A stretch of DNA of 64,000 bases from NCBI GenBank assembly GCA_040755725.1, contig JBFMAI010000017.1, positions 104,437 to 168,436 on the forward strand. Reading direction: 5' to 3'. The notes under the pieces were generated by a model. The model saw only the letters and a list, made by a program, of their open reading frames with translations. It ran no database searches and was not told where the DNA came from. Of this stretch, positions 1 through 8,172 are shown in pieces (the stretch's first letter is position 1; each line of letters starts with the position of its first letter). The translations under genes were made by a program, and so were the position numbers. Source of the stretch: JBFMAI01 sp040755725. Lineage in GTDB: Bacteria > Planctomycetota > Phycisphaerae > UBA1845 > Fen-1342.

Positions 1-827
1 GCCGGCCTTGTCAGCAACCACGATAGCGCAAGCTGGGCCAGGGTCATCCGGTAGCGCTGTGCGATGGGGGATAACTGGTCCACGCGATCGGTCAGCGGCC
101 GGCGAATCTTCGGCATGAAGATGCTCATTCGCGGGTGGGCGGCGCGGCTGCCGGCGGGCACCTTCGCCCCGCTGTACTTACCCGTCAGCAGGCCTTGTTT
201 CAGCGGGCTCCACACGACCATGCCCATGCCCAAGTCGAGACACGCCTGCTGCACGCCGTTGGTTTCCACCCGTCGGGCCGCGAGGCTGTACTCCGGTTGC
301 TCGGAGACGGGCGGGACGCCATTGAGGGCGGCGGCCACCTGGTGGGCCTTCCGCAGGGCGGCGGCGGGCCACTCGCTGACGCCCCAGTACAGCACCTTGC
401 CCTGTCGGATGAGGTCGTCCATTGCGCGGACGATCTCCTCCATCTCGACATCCGGGTCGGGCCGGTGGCACTGGTACAGGTCCACGTAGTCCGTCTGAAG
501 CCGCTTCAGCGAGCCGTGGAGGCTCTCGAAGATGTGCTTGCGCGACAGCCCGCGATCGTTCGGATTGTCACTCATCGGGAAGTAGCACTTCGTCGCGATG
601 ACCAGATCCCGACGCCGATACCTCGGCAGCACGCGTCCCAAACATTCCTCCGCGGCGCCACGCTCGTAGATGTCCGCCGTGTCGAAGAACGTGACGCCGA
701 GGTCGAATGCCCGGTGGATGCAGGCGTGGGCCGTTTCGTCGCCCACGCCGCCGCCATAGGTCAGCCAACTACCCAACCCGATCTCCGAGACCTTCAGGCC
801 GGAACGCCCGAGTCGACGGTAATTCAT
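1..827 (-). CDS. Aldo/keto reductase, C-terminus beyond the window
   Basis: NADPH-dependent aldo/keto reductase of the bacterial YghZ / Kv-beta-like group, probably cytosolic; the substrate cannot be told. The 275 visible residues begin MNYRRLGRSGLKVSEIGLGS. The catalytic tetrad is recognisable: Asp in FFDTAD, Tyr in DIYERG, Lys in VIATKC and His in YQCHRPD. The start is fixed by the ATG at 827 with TGGAGGTG 5-10 bases upstream. The reading frame runs off the left edge, so the last part of the barrel is not seen. It lies downstream of, and separate from, the acyl-CoA ligase; the 200-base gap holds a palindromic repeat. Confidence 0.93.
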   Translation of the reverse strand, partial: MNYRRLGRSGLKVSEIGLGSWLTYGGGVGDETAHACIHRAFDLGVTFFDTADIYERGAAEECLGRVLPRYRRRDLVIATKCYFPMSDNPNDRGLSRKHIFESLHGSLKRLQTDYVDLYQCHRPDPDVEMEEIVRAMDDLIRQGKVLYWGVSEWPAAALRKAHQVAAALNGVPPVSEQPEYSLAARRVETNGVQQACLDLGMGMVVWSPLKQGLLTGKYSGAKVPAGSRAAHPRMSIFMPKIRRPLTDRVDQLSPIAQRYRMTLAQLALSWLLTRP

Positions 828-870
828 GTTCACACCTCCAGTTGGTTCCGCAGTCAGTAAGCGCCCTCAG

Positions 871-986
871 CAGTCCGCCGCGAAGCGGGCCGTAGCGTCC
901 GCCCCCCGTAGCGGACGCGAGATTTCGAGGCGCCTTCGACGTTCCACGCCGGCCGCGGGGGGCCGGCGCAATTCCGCGGCGGACTG
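871..986. repeat. Imperfect palindromic repeat, family A copy 1
   Basis: About 116 bp bounded by perfect 12-base inverted ends, CAGTCCGCCGCG at 871-882 and CGCGGCGGACTG at 975-986. Inside is a second hairpin, GCGTCCGCC against GGCGGACGC, followed by AGATTTCGAGGCG. A second copy with the same order of motifs lies at 3985-4096. The structure resembles a small non-autonomous mobile element or a REP-like element. It fills the gap between the acyl-CoA ligase and the aldo/keto reductase. Confidence 0.75.
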
Positions 987-1029
987 CCAACCGCGGTTGC
1001 GGTCGGCTGGTTCTGGTGTGCCGCGGCAG

Positions 1030-2478
1030 CTACGGCACACGCAACGCGCGCTTCAGGATCTTCCCGGTCGGGCCGCGCGGGAGTTCCGCCGCAACGACGA
1101 TTTGACGCGGGGCCTTGTACGCAGCCAGCCGTTGACGGCAGAAGCCGCGCAGGTCGGATTCGCTCGGTGCGGGCCGGCCGGCGACGGGAATCACGAACGC
1201 CACCGGCACCTCGCCGCGCACGTCGTCCGGTGCGCCAATCACGGCGGCCTCGGCGATGTCCGGGTGTTCCATGAGGGCCGCTTCGATCTCGAACGGGAAC
1301 ACGTTTTCGCCGCCGACGATCATCATGTCCTTGGCGCGGCCGGTGATGGTGACGAAGCTGTCGGCGTCGAGCCGGCCGATGTCGCCGGTGTGCAGGGCGC
1401 CGGCGCGGATGACGCCGGCGGTCGCGTCGGGCTTGTTCAGGTACCCCTGCATGACGCAGTGGCCGCGCACGACGAGCTCGCCGTCGTGCCCCGGCGGCAG
1501 CGGCCGGCCGTCCACGTCCACCGCGGTCACGGTGATACCCGGCAGCGGCCGGCCGACCGTGCCGGCGCGGTGTGCCTGCGGCGTGTTCAACGTGACCACC
1601 GGCGACGCCTCGGTCAGACCGTAGCCTTCGAAGATCGTCTTGCCGAAGCGGCGCTCAAAGACCTCGGCCACCATGGGCGGCAGCGGCTCGCCGCCGCTGA
1701 CCGGATGGGTGAGCGACGCGAACGCCTCGGGGCCGGCGTCCTTCATCGCGGCCAGGGCCCCAAACATGCTGGCGATGGTGATGAACACCGAGACGCGCTG
1801 CTCGGCGATCAGTTTGGCCACCGTCGCGGGGCTGAAGCGCGGCAGATAGTGGACCGTTGCCCCCATCAGCAGCGGCACCAGCGTGTTCGTCGTGAAGCCG
1901 AAGGCGTGAAACTGCGGCAGCAGGCTGAGGAAGACTTGGTCCGGCGACAACTCGGCCGCCGCGATGCACGCCGACACGTTCTGCGCCAGGTTGTCGAAGC
2001 TCAGGCACGCCCCCTTGGGTTCGCCGGTGGTGCCCGAGGTATAGATGACGACGCCGGTGTCGTGCGGCGCGACGGACGGGGCGGGGCGGTCGCCGGGCAC
2101 CAGCGTTTGCGCGTTCAGCGGGAGCACGCGCAGGCCGGTCGCCTCGGCCGCCGGGGCGAACTTGTCGATAGCGAGCACGAGATCCAGCTCGGCGTCGCGG
2201 ATGATGTGCGCCAGCTCGGCCGGCGCCAGCAGGAAGTTCAGCGGCACCGGCACCTTGCCGGCATACCAGCAGGCAAACGTCGCCGCAGCGCACGCGGTGG
2301 AAGTCGGCGCGAGCAGCCCGACGCGGGGCCGATCGGTGTGGGCAGTGATCTTCGCGGCCAGGCCGCAAGCCCCTGCCCGCAGGGCCGCGTAGCTCAGCGA
2401 CAGACTCTGGTCGCAGGCCGCCGGGTGACTCTGTCGCTGCGTGGCGTTCCGGTCGAGCAGATCGAGAAGCGGGTGCAT
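1030..2478 (-). CDS. Acyl-CoA synthetase / AMP-dependent ligase
   Basis: A 482-residue class I adenylate-forming enzyme that activates a carboxylic acid, probably a fatty acid, to its CoA thioester via an acyl-AMP. Motifs appear in family order: P-loop-like YTSGTTGEPKG, the acyl-adenylate motif GYGLTEASPV, HTGDIGRLD, the hinge GRAKDMMIVGGENVFPFEIE, and the C-terminal PRGPTGKILKRAL with its catalytic lysine. The length is slightly short for FadD but complete. It follows ftsY by 45 bases on the same strand and is probably cotranscribed with ribH-nusB-ftsY. The exact substrate is unknown. Confidence 0.9.
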   Translation of the reverse strand: MHPLLDLLDRNATQRQSHPAACDQSLSLSYAALRAGACGLAAKITAHTDRPRVGLLAPTSTACAAATFACWYAGKVPVPLNFLLAPAELAHIIRDAELDLVLAIDKFAPAAEATGLRVLPLNAQTLVPGDRPAPSVAPHDTGVVIYTSGTTGEPKGACLSFDNLAQNVSACIAAAELSPDQVFLSLLPQFHAFGFTTNTLVPLLMGATVHYLPRFSPATVAKLIAEQRVSVFITIASMFGALAAMKDAGPEAFASLTHPVSGGEPLPPMVAEVFERRFGKTIFEGYGLTEASPVVTLNTPQAHRAGTVGRPLPGITVTAVDVDGRPLPPGHDGELVVRGHCVMQGYLNKPDATAGVIRAGALHTGDIGRLDADSFVTITGRAKDMMIVGGENVFPFEIEAALMEHPDIAEAAVIGAPDDVRGEVPVAFVIPVAGRPAPSESDLRGFCRQRLAAYKAPRQIVVAAELPRGPTGKILKRALRVP

Positions 2479-2523
2479 CGTTGGCCGTTCTGTCTTGGTC
2501 GTCGGGCGGGCGACGCCGCGTCG

Positions 2524-3441
2524 CTACAACCCCTCGAACATCGCGTCCACGAACGCCTGTGGGTCGAACGGGGCGATGGCCTCGATGGTCTCGCCCAGGC
2601 CGACGAACTTGACGGGGATGTCGAGTTGGTCGCGGATGCCGACGACGATGCCGCCCTTGGCCGAGCCGTCCAGCTTCGCCAGGAACAGCCCGGTCACGTT
2701 GACCGCTTGGGAAAAGATCTTCGCCTGGTTGATCGCGTTCTGGCCGATCGTGGCGTCGAGCACGAGCAGGACTTCGTGCGGCGCTTCGGGAATGCGCTTC
2801 TGCACCACGCGCTGAATCTTGCTCAGCTCCCGCATCAGGTGCTCCTGCGTGTGCAGCCGCCCCGCCGTGTCCACCACCAGCACGTCCACCTTGCGGGCGA
2901 CGGCGGCCTCGCAGGCGTCGAAGGCGACGGCCGCCGGGTCGCTGTTGGGCTGGTGCTTGACGATGTCCACCCCGGCCCGCTTCGCCCAGATGACAAGCTG
3001 GTCGATGGCGGCGGCGCGGAACGTATCACACGCCCCCAGCAGCACCGACTTGCCCTGCTGCCGCAGGTGCCACGCAAGCTTGGCGACGCTCGTCGTCTTG
3101 CCCGAGCCGTTGATGCCGACCACGAAGATCACCGTGGGCGGAGCAGCGGCGAAGCGAATCGCCCGATCGGCGTCGCTCCAGGTCTCCGCGATGCGCTTCT
3201 TCAGAAACGGCAAGATTTCCTGCGCCTCGCGGACCTGGCCGCCCTTCCACGCGCGGCGGACTTCGTCAACCAGGGTGGTGACCGCCGCGGGCCCCATGTC
3301 GCCGGCGAGCATGGCGTCGGTAAGCTGGTCGAGCAGCTCGTCGTCGATTGCCCGGCCGACCGGCAGCAGGCTGCGCAGCCCCGAGACGATCTTCTCGTGC
3401 GTCTTCTTCAATCCCCGGCGAAAAACGTCAAACAGACCCAT
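2524..3441 (-). CDS. ftsY: Signal recognition particle receptor FtsY
   Basis: GTPase that docks the SRP-ribosome complex at the inner membrane for co-translational insertion. The 305 residues start at MGLFDVFRRG, chosen over an upstream frame opening because this is the conserved FtsY N-terminus and GAGAAG lies just upstream. The helical N domain is followed by the G domain: P-loop GINGSGKTTSVAKLA, DTFRAAAIDQL, DTAGRLHTQEHLM, LDGSAKGG and the C-terminal GLGETIEAIAPFDPQAFVDAMF. The acidic A domain of E. coli FtsY is absent, as in many bacteria. The stop of nusB lies 10 bases upstream. Confidence 0.97.
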   Translation of the reverse strand: MGLFDVFRRGLKKTHEKIVSGLRSLLPVGRAIDDELLDQLTDAMLAGDMGPAAVTTLVDEVRRAWKGGQVREAQEILPFLKKRIAETWSDADRAIRFAAAPPTVIFVVGINGSGKTTSVAKLAWHLRQQGKSVLLGACDTFRAAAIDQLVIWAKRAGVDIVKHQPNSDPAAVAFDACEAAVARKVDVLVVDTAGRLHTQEHLMRELSKIQRVVQKRIPEAPHEVLLVLDATIGQNAINQAKIFSQAVNVTGLFLAKLDGSAKGGIVVGIRDQLDIPVKFVGLGETIEAIAPFDPQAFVDAMFEGL

Positions 3442-3451
3442 CGTACTTCTC

Positions 3452-3961
3452 TCACTCCGTGGCGTCCGGTGCGGCGGCCGTCCCGCGCGGCCGAGCGTTG
3501 TCCGCCGACCGACCGGTTTGCCGGTCCAGTTCCCGGCGCAGACCATCCAGCACGCCGTTCACAAACCCCGGTGACTCGTGGCCGCCGAAGCGGCGGGCCA
3601 GCTCCACGGCCTCGTTGATGGCGACGGCGGGCGGCGTCTCCGGGCACTCGAGCAGCTCGTACAGGCCCAACCGCAGGATGCTGCGGTCCACGGGTTGCAT
3701 GCGTTCGACGGACCAGCCCGCGACGTGGGCCCGCAGCAGTTCGTCGGCCCGCCCGTGGTGACGCCAGGCCTCCAGCGTCAGTTGCCGGGCGAACGTTAGC
3801 AACTTCGGCCCCGGCGGCCGCTTCCAACCCAGGTCCGCCTGGTTCACCGTGTCGGCCAGGAACGTGTCGAGCTGGCCGATGAACGAATCGCCCAGCGCGT
3901 CGAACAGGCACAACGCCTGAAGCGCCAGGACGCGGGCCTGCGACCGTTCACGCAGCGGCAT
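3452..3961 (-). CDS. nusB: Transcription antitermination factor NusB
   Basis: All-helical RNA-binding factor that with NusE binds boxA in antitermination complexes, notably on rRNA operons. The protein is 169 residues from MPLRERSQARVLALQALC, the typical NusB opening; a longer frame upstream reads into the family A repeat and is rejected. Conserved features include the VERMQPVDRSILRLGLYEL and AINEAVELARRFG segments. The last 25 residues are low-complexity. It sits between ribH and ftsY, and the ribH-nusB pairing is common in bacteria. Confidence 0.95.
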   Translation of the reverse strand: MPLRERSQARVLALQALCLFDALGDSFIGQLDTFLADTVNQADLGWKRPPGPKLLTFARQLTLEAWRHHGRADELLRAHVAGWSVERMQPVDRSILRLGLYELLECPETPPAVAINEAVELARRFGGHESPGFVNGVLDGLRRELDRQTGRSADNARPRGTAAAPDATE

Positions 3962-3984
3962 CGTCGGAACCACACCCGTTCGCC

Positions 3985-4096
3985 GTCCGTCGCCACTCGC
4001 CCTGTAGCGTCCGCCCCCTGTGGCGGACGTAAGATTTCGAAGCGGTGCCAGCACGCTACGTCGGCCACAGGGGGCCAACGATCCATCGCGACGGAC
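3985..4096. repeat. Imperfect palindromic repeat, family A copy 2
   Basis: Second copy of the element at 871-986, in the nusB-ribH gap. The ends are GTCCGTCGC (3985-3993) and GCGACGGAC (4088-4096), a perfect 9-base inverted pair. The shared core has TAGCGTCCGCCCCC, then GGCGGACG, then AGATTTCGAAGCG. It ends 2 bases before the ribH stop codon and lies inside the probable ribH-nusB transcript, so it would form a long hairpin in the RNA. Confidence 0.75.
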
Positions 4097-4098
4097 TA

Positions 4099-4572
4099 TT
4101 ACGGCGGGGGAATGACCGTCAGCAGGTTGGCCATCTCGATCGCCGCCCGGGCCGCGTCCGCCCCCTTGTTTCCCGTCTTCGCCCCGGCCCGGTCGATTGC
4201 CTGTTCCAGCGAGTCCGCCGTCACGACCCCGAAGGTCACCGGCACCCCGGTGGCCAGCGAGACCTGCGCGATGCCCTTGGCCACCTCGGCCGCGACGTAT
4301 TCAAAGTGCGGCGTCTGCCCGCGGATGACGCAGCCGAGGCAGATGACGGCGGCGTAGCGGCCGCTGCGGGCCAGCGCCTGGGCCGCGAGGGGGATCTCCC
4401 ACGAGCCGGGCACCCACACTTGCGTAATGCGGGCGGCGTCCGCCCCGTGGCGGGTCAGTTCGTCCAGCGCCCCGCTCAGCAGCCGCCCCGTGATGAACTC
4501 ATTGAACCGGGCCACCACCACCGCGAAACGATGCGGCGTGGCGTCGAGCTTGGCGGAGATAACCTCGTTCAT
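4099..4572 (-). CDS. ribH: 6,7-dimethyl-8-ribityllumazine synthase
   Basis: Penultimate enzyme of riboflavin synthesis, joining the ribityl-aminopyrimidine with 3,4-dihydroxy-2-butanone 4-phosphate; the family assembles as capsids or pentamers. The 157 residues from MNEVISAKLD show FAVVVARFNEFIT, the substrate loop VPGSWEIPLAAQAL, LGCVIRGQTPHFEYV with the catalytic histidine, and FGVVTADSLEQAIDRAG. It is the first gene of the leftward ribH-nusB-ftsY block and is divergent from the gene at 4736. No FMN riboswitch is seen in the 163-base upstream gap. Confidence 0.96.
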   Translation of the reverse strand: MNEVISAKLDATPHRFAVVVARFNEFITGRLLSGALDELTRHGADAARITQVWVPGSWEIPLAAQALARSGRYAAVICLGCVIRGQTPHFEYVAAEVAKGIAQVSLATGVPVTFGVVTADSLEQAIDRAGAKTGNKGADAARAAIEMANLLTVIPPP

Positions 4573-4735
4573 GTGTGTGGTCCGTGCGCGGGCCTGCCGC
4601 GGTGCCGCCGGCCGCATGCCGGCAGGACCGCAGCCTCGACGCGACAGTCTATCGCTGGCGGGAGGAGTGGGCAAAGCGCCCCGGCGCCCATTCCGACCGG
4701 CGACGCTATCATGCGCCGTCGGAGATGCCGGCCAC

Positions 4736-5554
4736 ATGGATCGTGCTGGTGCCACATTCTGGACGCGGCGGCGACGCGGGTGGGTCGCGGGCGGGTTGAC
4801 CGCGCTGGTGCTCGCGGCGGCGGTGGCCGTGGAGTATCAGCGCATCGGCGGGCATGACCGCGAGGCCCTGGTCCTGCTGCGGTCGCCTCAGGACGAGGCA
4901 CGCAAGCTCGGTGCCTGGCTCGTGGCCCGTGAGCATGCCCCCGCCGCCCTTCAGTACATCGCCGACACGCTGGACAAGCAGAGCGAAACCGACGCCGCCG
5001 TGCGCGAGAGCTTCGTGTACGCCCTGGGCCGGGCGGGCGATCCGCGCTTCACCGAGCACGCCGCCCGCGTCGTCCGGGAGGACCCGGACGCGTATGCACG
5101 GCAAGCGGCGTGGGTAGCCGCGGCCCGCCTCGATGCGGCCCGGTTCCGCGCGCTGGCCGCCGAGATACCGCCGCAGCCCGACCCGTGGGACCAACTGGGG
5201 CGGGCGTGCGCGTGGCTGGAGCTCGGCGACTTGCGCGGGCTCGACACCCTGCTCGATGCGGCCGTGGCGGAGGACGAGCAGCAGCGGCGCGTCGCCGCCC
5301 TGGCGCTCTATCGTGGGGTGGCCCCGCTCCTGGAGGCGGCCGGCCGTTGGCCCATCCAATACGTGGTTCACGAAGGTCAACCGTGGCCGGCGGAGGTCGT
5401 GGCGGAGGTCCGGCGCCGGGCCGCCGAGCTGGACCTGACCGCCCTGGCCGCCGACACCCGCCGGCATGTGGCAAAGGCTGCGCTCGTGCGGCGGAACGTG
5501 TGGCGGCTGCATCACACACGGGACCGCCTCGCGGCGTACCTGTTCCGACGCTGA
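4736..5554 (+). CDS. Membrane-anchored HEAT-like repeat protein
   Basis: 272 residues of unknown function. One N-terminal membrane segment (about residues 15-32, GWVAGGLTALVLAAAVAVEY) is followed by alpha-helical repeats rich in Ala, Arg and Leu with HEAT-like phrases such as VRESFVYALGRAGDPRFTEHAARVV. The start at 4736 is chosen because it precedes the membrane segment and lies 18 bases downstream of the likely start site of a -10-like TATCAT (4707-4712). A longer frame from 4427 is antisense to ribH and is rejected. It probably acts as a scaffold on the periplasmic side. Confidence 0.75.
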   Translation: MDRAGATFWTRRRRGWVAGGLTALVLAAAVAVEYQRIGGHDREALVLLRSPQDEARKLGAWLVAREHAPAALQYIADTLDKQSETDAAVRESFVYALGRAGDPRFTEHAARVVREDPDAYARQAAWVAAARLDAARFRALAAEIPPQPDPWDQLGRACAWLELGDLRGLDTLLDAAVAEDEQQRRVAALALYRGVAPLLEAAGRWPIQYVVHEGQPWPAEVVAEVRRRAAELDLTALAADTRRHVAKAALVRRNVWRLHHTRDRLAAYLFRR

Positions 5555-5587
5555 CCGAACTGCGGTGGCGGCGGCCGGCAGCATGGC

Positions 5588-5593
5588 TATAAT
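5588..5593 (+). promoter_or_regulatory. -10 box upstream of ferritin
   Basis: Perfect TATAAT, rare by chance in DNA this GC-rich, 145 bases before the ferritin start. No good -35 element is visible at 16-18 bases spacing. The implied start near 5600 gives a leader of about 138 bases. I see no convincing Fur box. Confidence 0.45.
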
Positions 5594-5737
5594 CTCTGAT
5601 CCGTGCGGACCACGGCCGCGATGGGGCGGCGACGCGGGTCCTCGGTGGCGACCCGGCGGCGGGGCGACCTCGAGCGTTTCACGATGGCCCGTCCGCGCAC
5701 GCGGCACGGGAGCAACCCACAAAGCGAAGGTGTGAAC

Positions 5738-6226
5738 ATGCCTCTTTCCGAAGCCATGAACAAGAAGTTGAACGCCCAGATTACCCACGAGTTCACCGCG
5801 TCCCAGATCTACCTGTCGATGGCGTGCATGTTCGAGGGGATGGGCCTGAAGAACCTGGCCCGCCGCTTCCGCGAGCAGACGGAGGAAGAGCGGGGGCACG
5901 CGCTGAAGATCCTCGACTACGTGGCGGAAGCCGAAGGTCAGGTGCGGCTGCACGCGATCCCCGAGCCGCCGGCGGAATGGCCGACGGTCGTCGATGCCAT
6001 CGCGGCGGCGCTGGCGCACGAGCGCAAGGTGACCGGGCAGATCAACGAGCTGGTGGCCCTGGCCGACCAGGAGAAGGACTACGCGACGCGGAGCTTCCTC
6101 AACTGGTTCGTTGACGAGCAGGTCGAGGAAGTCGATTCGATGGTTGCGCTGCTCCAGGCGGCCAAGCTGGCCGGCGACCGGCTCCTGCAACTCGAGGCGT
6201 TCATCGCGCACTCGGCGAGCAAGTGA
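5738..6226 (+). CDS. Ferritin, bacterial non-heme type
   Basis: Iron-storage ferritin of 162 residues that oxidises Fe(II) and stores it in a 24-mer shell in the cytoplasm. Ferroxidase ligands are visible in ITHEFTASQIYLSMA, QTEEERGHALKILDYV (the ExxH pair), the central AHERKVTGQINELVALA and FLNWFVDEQVEEV. The start is the ATG at 5738 with CGAAGGTG upstream. The length matches FtnA. It is monocistronic, with mdh 204 bases downstream. A Fur-family gene occurs at 47954, but no link can be shown. Confidence 0.95.
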   Translation: MPLSEAMNKKLNAQITHEFTASQIYLSMACMFEGMGLKNLARRFREQTEEERGHALKILDYVAEAEGQVRLHAIPEPPAEWPTVVDAIAAALAHERKVTGQINELVALADQEKDYATRSFLNWFVDEQVEEVDSMVALLQAAKLAGDRLLQLEAFIAHSASK

Positions 6227-6240
6227 CGCGCACTTCCCCG

Positions 6241-6278
6241 CCCCCCTCCCTCTCCGGGAGGGGTCGGGGAGGGGTCGG
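6241..6278. repeat. Pyrimidine-arm hairpin repeat, family D copy 1
   Basis: CCCCTCCCTCTCCGGGAGGGG forms a strong short hairpin followed by GGGGAGGGGT. A near-identical copy lies at 13263-13302. It starts 14 bases after the ferritin stop and could also slow or end transcription, though no U-tract follows. Confidence 0.6.
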
Positions 6279-6331
6279 CACGATGCGGGGCCCTTGGCGA
6301 CCTGCGATCCGGACCCCCACGCGCCCGCCCG

Positions 6332-6360
6332 TCGCCACGTCGGCGAGCCGGCGGTAGAAT
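6332..6360 (+). promoter_or_regulatory. Promoter of mdh
   Basis: TCGCCA (6332-6337), a 17-base spacer, then TAGAAT (6355-6360). This matches 4 and 5 of 6 positions of the sigma-70 consensus. The implied start near 6367 leaves a 64-base leader before the ATG at 6431. Confidence 0.5.
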
Positions 6361-6430
6361 CCGGGTCACCGGCGGCCCGAAGCGCTGCGGTCGCCGCGGG
6401 CCTGGCCGAACCGTCGGAGTGCTACAGATC

Positions 6431-7372
6431 ATGAAGCGAGCCAAGATCACCATCATTGGAGCAGGGAACGTCGGGGCGACCTGTGCCCACTGGGCCGCCG
6501 CCAAGGAGCTCGGCGACATTGTGCTCGTCGACATTGTGGAGGGCATGCCGCAGGGCAAGGCGCTCGACCTGACGCAGGCCGCCCCGGTGGAGGGCTACGA
6601 CGTCAGGCTCACCGGCACCAACGACTACGACGCGACGACCGGCAGCGACCTGGTCATCATTACCTCCGGTCTCCCGCGCAAGCCGGGCATGAGCCGCGAT
6701 CAGCTCCTGGAAACGAACGTGAAGATCGTGGCCGAGGTGACCGCGCGGGCCGTCGAGAAGAGTCCCAAGGCCATTCTCATCGTCGTGTCCAACCCGCTCG
6801 ACGCGATGGTCTACACGGCGCACCAGGTCTCCGGCTTCCCCACGCAGCGCGTCGTCGGCCAGGCCGGTGTGTTGGACACGGCACGCTACCGCGCGTTTAT
6901 CGCCGCCGAGGTCGGGTGCAGCGTCGAGGACGTCCATGCGATGCTGCTGGGCGGCCACGGCGACGACATGGTGCCGCTGCCGCGCTACACTACGGTCGCC
7001 GGCATCCCCGTCACGCAACTGATCGCGCCGGGCAAGCTGGACGCGATCGTCACGCGGACGCGCAACGGCGGCGCCGAGATCGTCAACCTGCTCAAGACCG
7101 GCAGTGCCTACTACGCTCCCGCCGCCGCCACGATTGCGATGGCCGAGTCGATCCTCCGCGACAAGCGGCGGGTGCTGCCGTGCGCGGCGTACTGCGACAA
7201 GGAGTACAAGGTCGGCGGGTACTTCGTCGGGGTGCCGTGCCTTCTCGGGCGGCACGGCGTCGAGAAGGTAATCGAGGTGGAACTGGACGCCCGCGAGAAG
7301 GAGATGTTCGCGGCCAGCGTCGAACACGTCAAAGAGCTCTGTGAAGCGACGAAGAAGTACCTGCCCTCGTAG
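6431..7372 (+). CDS. mdh: Malate dehydrogenase, LDH-like type
   Basis: NAD-dependent malate dehydrogenase of the TCA cycle, 313 residues. The dinucleotide fold shows IIGAGNVGATCAHW. The substrate loop GLPRKPGMSRDQLLETN carries Arg where lactate dehydrogenases have Gln, which identifies MDH. The catalytic histidine is in LLGGHGDDMVPLPRYTTV, and Asn in IVVSNPLDAMVY. I chose the ATG at 6431 over an in-frame GTG at 6419 because GGAG lies 12 bases upstream and the protein then begins MKRAKITIIGAG, as in homologues. Confidence 0.95.
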   Translation: MKRAKITIIGAGNVGATCAHWAAAKELGDIVLVDIVEGMPQGKALDLTQAAPVEGYDVRLTGTNDYDATTGSDLVIITSGLPRKPGMSRDQLLETNVKIVAEVTARAVEKSPKAILIVVSNPLDAMVYTAHQVSGFPTQRVVGQAGVLDTARYRAFIAAEVGCSVEDVHAMLLGGHGDDMVPLPRYTTVAGIPVTQLIAPGKLDAIVTRTRNGGAEIVNLLKTGSAYYAPAAATIAMAESILRDKRRVLPCAAYCDKEYKVGGYFVGVPCLLGRHGVEKVIEVELDAREKEMFAASVEHVKELCEATKKYLPS

Positions 7373-7399
7373 CGCCCGACCGCGGGCGAAGGGTGTGTC

Positions 7400-8110
7400 A
7401 TGGGCCGCTTGACGATGGGGGCCGTGCTACTGCTTTGGGGACTATCTTTTGCCGTCCCGGCGCGGGCCCAACACGGGCACGAGCGGATGACGACCGCACC
7501 CGCATCCACGCAGCCCGCCGCCGCACCGGTCGTCCGCTGCCCCGTCACCGGGCGCCCGGTGGATCGGGCCTGCGTCACGCGATTTCGCAATCGATGGGTG
7601 TATTGCGCGGACCCGGCGGCGTTGCAGAAGTTCCGGGACGACCCCTACGAATTCGCCGACGGGGTGCGCACGCAGTGGGAAGCGGACAAACCCCTGCGCG
7701 TGCAAGTGCGTTGCCCCGTCACCGGGCAGGTACCGCAGAGCACGATCTACGTCGGGGTCGGCGAAGACGCCATCTACTTCGCCACCGAGGCGGCCCGCGA
7801 CAAGTGGCTGGCCGACCCGGCCGCCGGGCGGGACAAGCTCGGCGCGTGCTACACGTTCCAGACCGGCTGTGCCACGTGCGGCATGACGATCAACCCGGGT
7901 GTCACCCGCGCGGTGGACGGCCGCACGGTCTACTTCTGCTGCGAGGGCTGCGCGGCGGAGTTTGATCGTGACCCGCGACCGCACCTACGTCGCATCGACG
8001 AGCAGGTGCGGGCCAACGAGGCCGCCTGGAAGCAACGGCGCTCGCCCCCCACACCGTCCGCGATCGAGCCCCCGGCGAGCCACCCCACCACGCAGCCCCA
8101 ACGCTCGTAA
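7400..8110 (+). CDS. Secreted protein with three YHS/TRASH-like metal sites
   Basis: 236 residues of unknown function. A signal peptide (residues 1-23, ending PARAQ) is followed by three tandem cysteine modules: CPVTGRPVD with a CADPAALQKF tail near residue 46, CPVTGQ with FATEAARDKWLADP near residue 105, and CATCGMTI with CCEGCAAEFDRDP near residues 157-185. Each resembles the YHS/TRASH fold that binds heavy metals. The C-terminal 50 residues are Pro/Thr-rich. It starts 27 bases after mdh with GGGTG upstream. A role in periplasmic metal sensing or trapping is an inference. Confidence 0.75.
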   Translation: MGRLTMGAVLLLWGLSFAVPARAQHGHERMTTAPASTQPAAAPVVRCPVTGRPVDRACVTRFRNRWVYCADPAALQKFRDDPYEFADGVRTQWEADKPLRVQVRCPVTGQVPQSTIYVGVGEDAIYFATEAARDKWLADPAAGRDKLGACYTFQTGCATCGMTINPGVTRAVDGRTVYFCCEGCAAEFDRDPRPHLRRIDEQVRANEAAWKQRRSPPTPSAIEPPASHPTTQPQRS

Positions 8111-8172
8111 TTCCGTCCGGCGCGGCTCGCCTGGAGGCTCGTCCTCCCCCGGGCGCCGGCCAATCCGGTTGC

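Noticed and set aside
826..3618. A 930-codon open frame on the plus strand
   Set aside because: It is antisense to the acyl-CoA ligase and ftsY. Its translation is arginine-rich low-complexity sequence, as expected from the third-codon GC of the real genes.
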